Assembly (NCBI RefSeq): GCF_900117415.1
Contig: NZ_FPEI01000002.1
Location: forward strand, 186,001-250,000
From: Hyphomicrobium sp. CS1BSMeth3
GTDB lineage: Bacteria > Pseudomonadota > Alphaproteobacteria > Rhizobiales > Hyphomicrobiaceae
DNA length: 64,000 nt
Reading direction: 5' to 3'
A program made the translations under genes and the position numbers. The notes under the pieces were generated by a model, which did no database searches, was not told the DNA's origin, and saw only the letters and a list, made by a program, of their open reading frames with translations. Each line of letters begins with the position of its first letter. Position 1 is the stretch's first letter. Of the stretch, positions 63,010 to 64,000 are shown piece by piece.

Positions 63010-63666
63010 ATGCGCGCGCTGGTCATCGCAGGCCTGATTTTTGCTGCCTTTGCAAATGTATCGCAGGCCGCGGAGAGATCTTCCGTCTCCGGGTACAATT
63101 GGAGCGGATTTTACGTTGGCGCACATGTCGGCCGCGCCTGGGGAGAGGCTGGCAACTCGTGGCGCAACATATCGGCGGGCTATCCCAATTGGGGGCCGGA
63201 TGGAGACATTTCCTACAGCAGCACAACGGGCGGTCTCCACGCCGGCTACCTCTGGCAACAAAGCTGGTTGGCCTATGGCATCGAGGGCGATTTCAGTTGG
63301 GCGTCCCTCAAGGGCGACGACAGCCAGTTCGCAGGCTACGTGAATGCCCTGGAGATCGACTACATCGGCACCATCAGGGCGCGCGCCGGTGTGGCGTACG
63401 GTCGTTCGCTCGTCTACGCGACAGGGGGCATCGCCTTCAGCTCCATCGAAAAGAAGGATCTTACCAACGGCCGCTCCGTGTCCAACGACCTTGTCGGCTG
63501 GACGCTCGGCGGGGGCTACGAGCTCGCGCTTGGCAAGGGCCTGCGCGGGCGGATCGAGTATCAGTATGTCGATTTCGGCAGTGTCGTCTCCGCTCTCGAC
63601 TACGATCATCGCGCCGATGGCCTGAGCGTACATTCGGTCCGAGGTGGCTTGAGCTACGCCTTCTAG
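63010..63666 (+). CDS. Omp25/RopB-like outer-membrane beta-barrel protein
   Basis: 218 aa. Signal peptide (RALVIAGLIFAAFANVSQAA), then the family start YNWSGFYVGAHVGRAWG and alternating beta strands ending RADGLSVHSVRGGLSYAF with terminal Phe, required for BAM recognition. Eight-stranded barrel common in Rhizobiales. GGGGGGAG lies directly before the ATG, and a T-rich 200 bp upstream (62810-63009) may hold the promoter. Confidence 0.93.
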   Translation: MRALVIAGLIFAAFANVSQAAERSSVSGYNWSGFYVGAHVGRAWGEAGNSWRNISAGYPNWGPDGDISYSSTTGGLHAGYLWQQSWLAYGIEGDFSWASLKGDDSQFAGYVNALEIDYIGTIRARAGVAYGRSLVYATGGIAFSSIEKKDLTNGRSVSNDLVGWTLGGGYELALGKGLRGRIEYQYVDFGSVVSALDYDHRADGLSVHSVRGGLSYAF

Positions 63667-63825
63667 GTCGGGAGCGAAATCTCCAAGGCGGCCTCCGCGA
63701 TGCGCGGCTTCATCGCCGTGCAGCACGCGCGATCGTGCATCCCGCCAATGCATCTTCCCAAATCACGATCATCGGGTACGATCGCGCCAACGAAAAAACC
63801 CTGCCTTTCCCCCGGAGGATCGCCG

Positions 63826-64000
63826 ATGGACGCCCAGACGATCGAAACCCCTCTGCTCGAGCGCTTCTACGAGCAGATGCAGCGCGTGCGCCGGTTCGAC
63901 CAGCGCGTACACGAGCTGTTCCTGGAAGGGGTCGTCAAAGGTACGGCGCATTCCTACGTCGGCGAGGAAGCCATCGCCGTCGGCGCCTGCGCGGCGCTCG
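63826..64000 (+). CDS. E1 alpha subunit of a ThDP dehydrogenase complex (partial, 5' end)
   Basis: The first 58 codons of a gene cut by the window edge. ETPLLERFYEQMQRVRRFDQ and FLEGVVKGTAHSYVGEEAIA are typical of the N terminus of pyruvate/acetoin/branched-chain E1 alpha subunits. GGAGGA precedes ATG 63826. A bound E1 beta gene would be expected downstream. Substrate unknown. Confidence 0.85.
   Translation, partial: MDAQTIETPLLERFYEQMQRVRRFDQRVHELFLEGVVKGTAHSYVGEEAIAVGACAAL

Noticed and set aside
61751-63037. A 428-codon frame antisense to the second P450.
   Set aside because: The P450 carries heme, I-helix and ExxR motifs; the other frame has none.

Overview
The window reads as a chromosomal segment of a high-GC alphaproteobacterium, most likely of the order Hyphomicrobiales (Rhizobiales). 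The basis is gene order and gene families: sppA-ihfB-lapA-trpF-trpB-trpA-accD-folC on one strand, an EnvC-like gene followed by ctpA, the CBP3-like chaperone/DUF177 pair divergent from bamE, DUF1127 and Omp25-type proteins, and a second-type IF-1 with a basic tail. Species cannot be named from sequence alone. No rRNA, prophage, transposase or CRISPR array was seen.

Layout. 1-6.1 kb: a GT4 glycosyltransferase, the Mg2+ channel mgtE, a SIMPL-domain protein, a CAT-anticodon tRNA, an orphan HigA antitoxin and a large membrane protein. 6.4-8.3 kb: a compositionally distinct two-gene locus encoding a membrane-anchored, coiled-coil ParA-type ATPase and an overlapping unknown partner; this is the best candidate here for an undescribed system. 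8.6-12.8 kb: a D2HGDH-like FAD dehydrogenase, tRNA-Val(TAC), an FkbM methyltransferase, a rhomboid protease, cob(I)alamin adenosyltransferase and a HIG1-like twin-TM protein. 13-19.2 kb: envC-like and ctpA, then an unusual set made of an internally duplicated unknown protein, a ThDP enzyme and a secreted protein. 19.2-26.5 kb: a 1019-aa membrane coiled-coil protein, an Hpt protein, a NUDIX hydrolase, infA, cspA and prs. 26.5-34.7 kb: an S49 peptidase, DUF177, CBP3-like chaperone, bamE, glyQ-(small membrane protein)-glyS and an AEC transporter.

34.7-42.4 kb holds catabolic and dehydrogenase genes: a HIBADH-type reductase divergent from aspartate dehydrogenase, a DehI-type protein, ugd, an M20 amidohydrolase, an HpcH/HpaI aldolase and tRNA-Val(CAC). 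42.5-51.2 kb is the trp/acc/fol/ihf/spp block, with a 148-codon unknown gene between trpB and trpA. 51.5-59.3 kb: an ARPP-1 protein, a marR-emrA-emrB efflux operon with a palindromic operator, a YafY/WYL regulator with two matched operators, DUF1127, VOC, Ogt and an MBL protein. 59.4-62.8 kb: a decayed LysR gene beside a P450-cupin-P450 group. The window closes with an Omp25-like barrel and the 5' end of an E1-alpha dehydrogenase gene.

Between genes there are several repeat families: two copies (about 160 bp) of a double-hairpin element, two GC-rich composite palindromes of the type scattered in alphaproteobacterial genomes, and a 17-nt palindrome at two gene ends. All calls come from reading the sequence and recalled family motifs. 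No database search was run.
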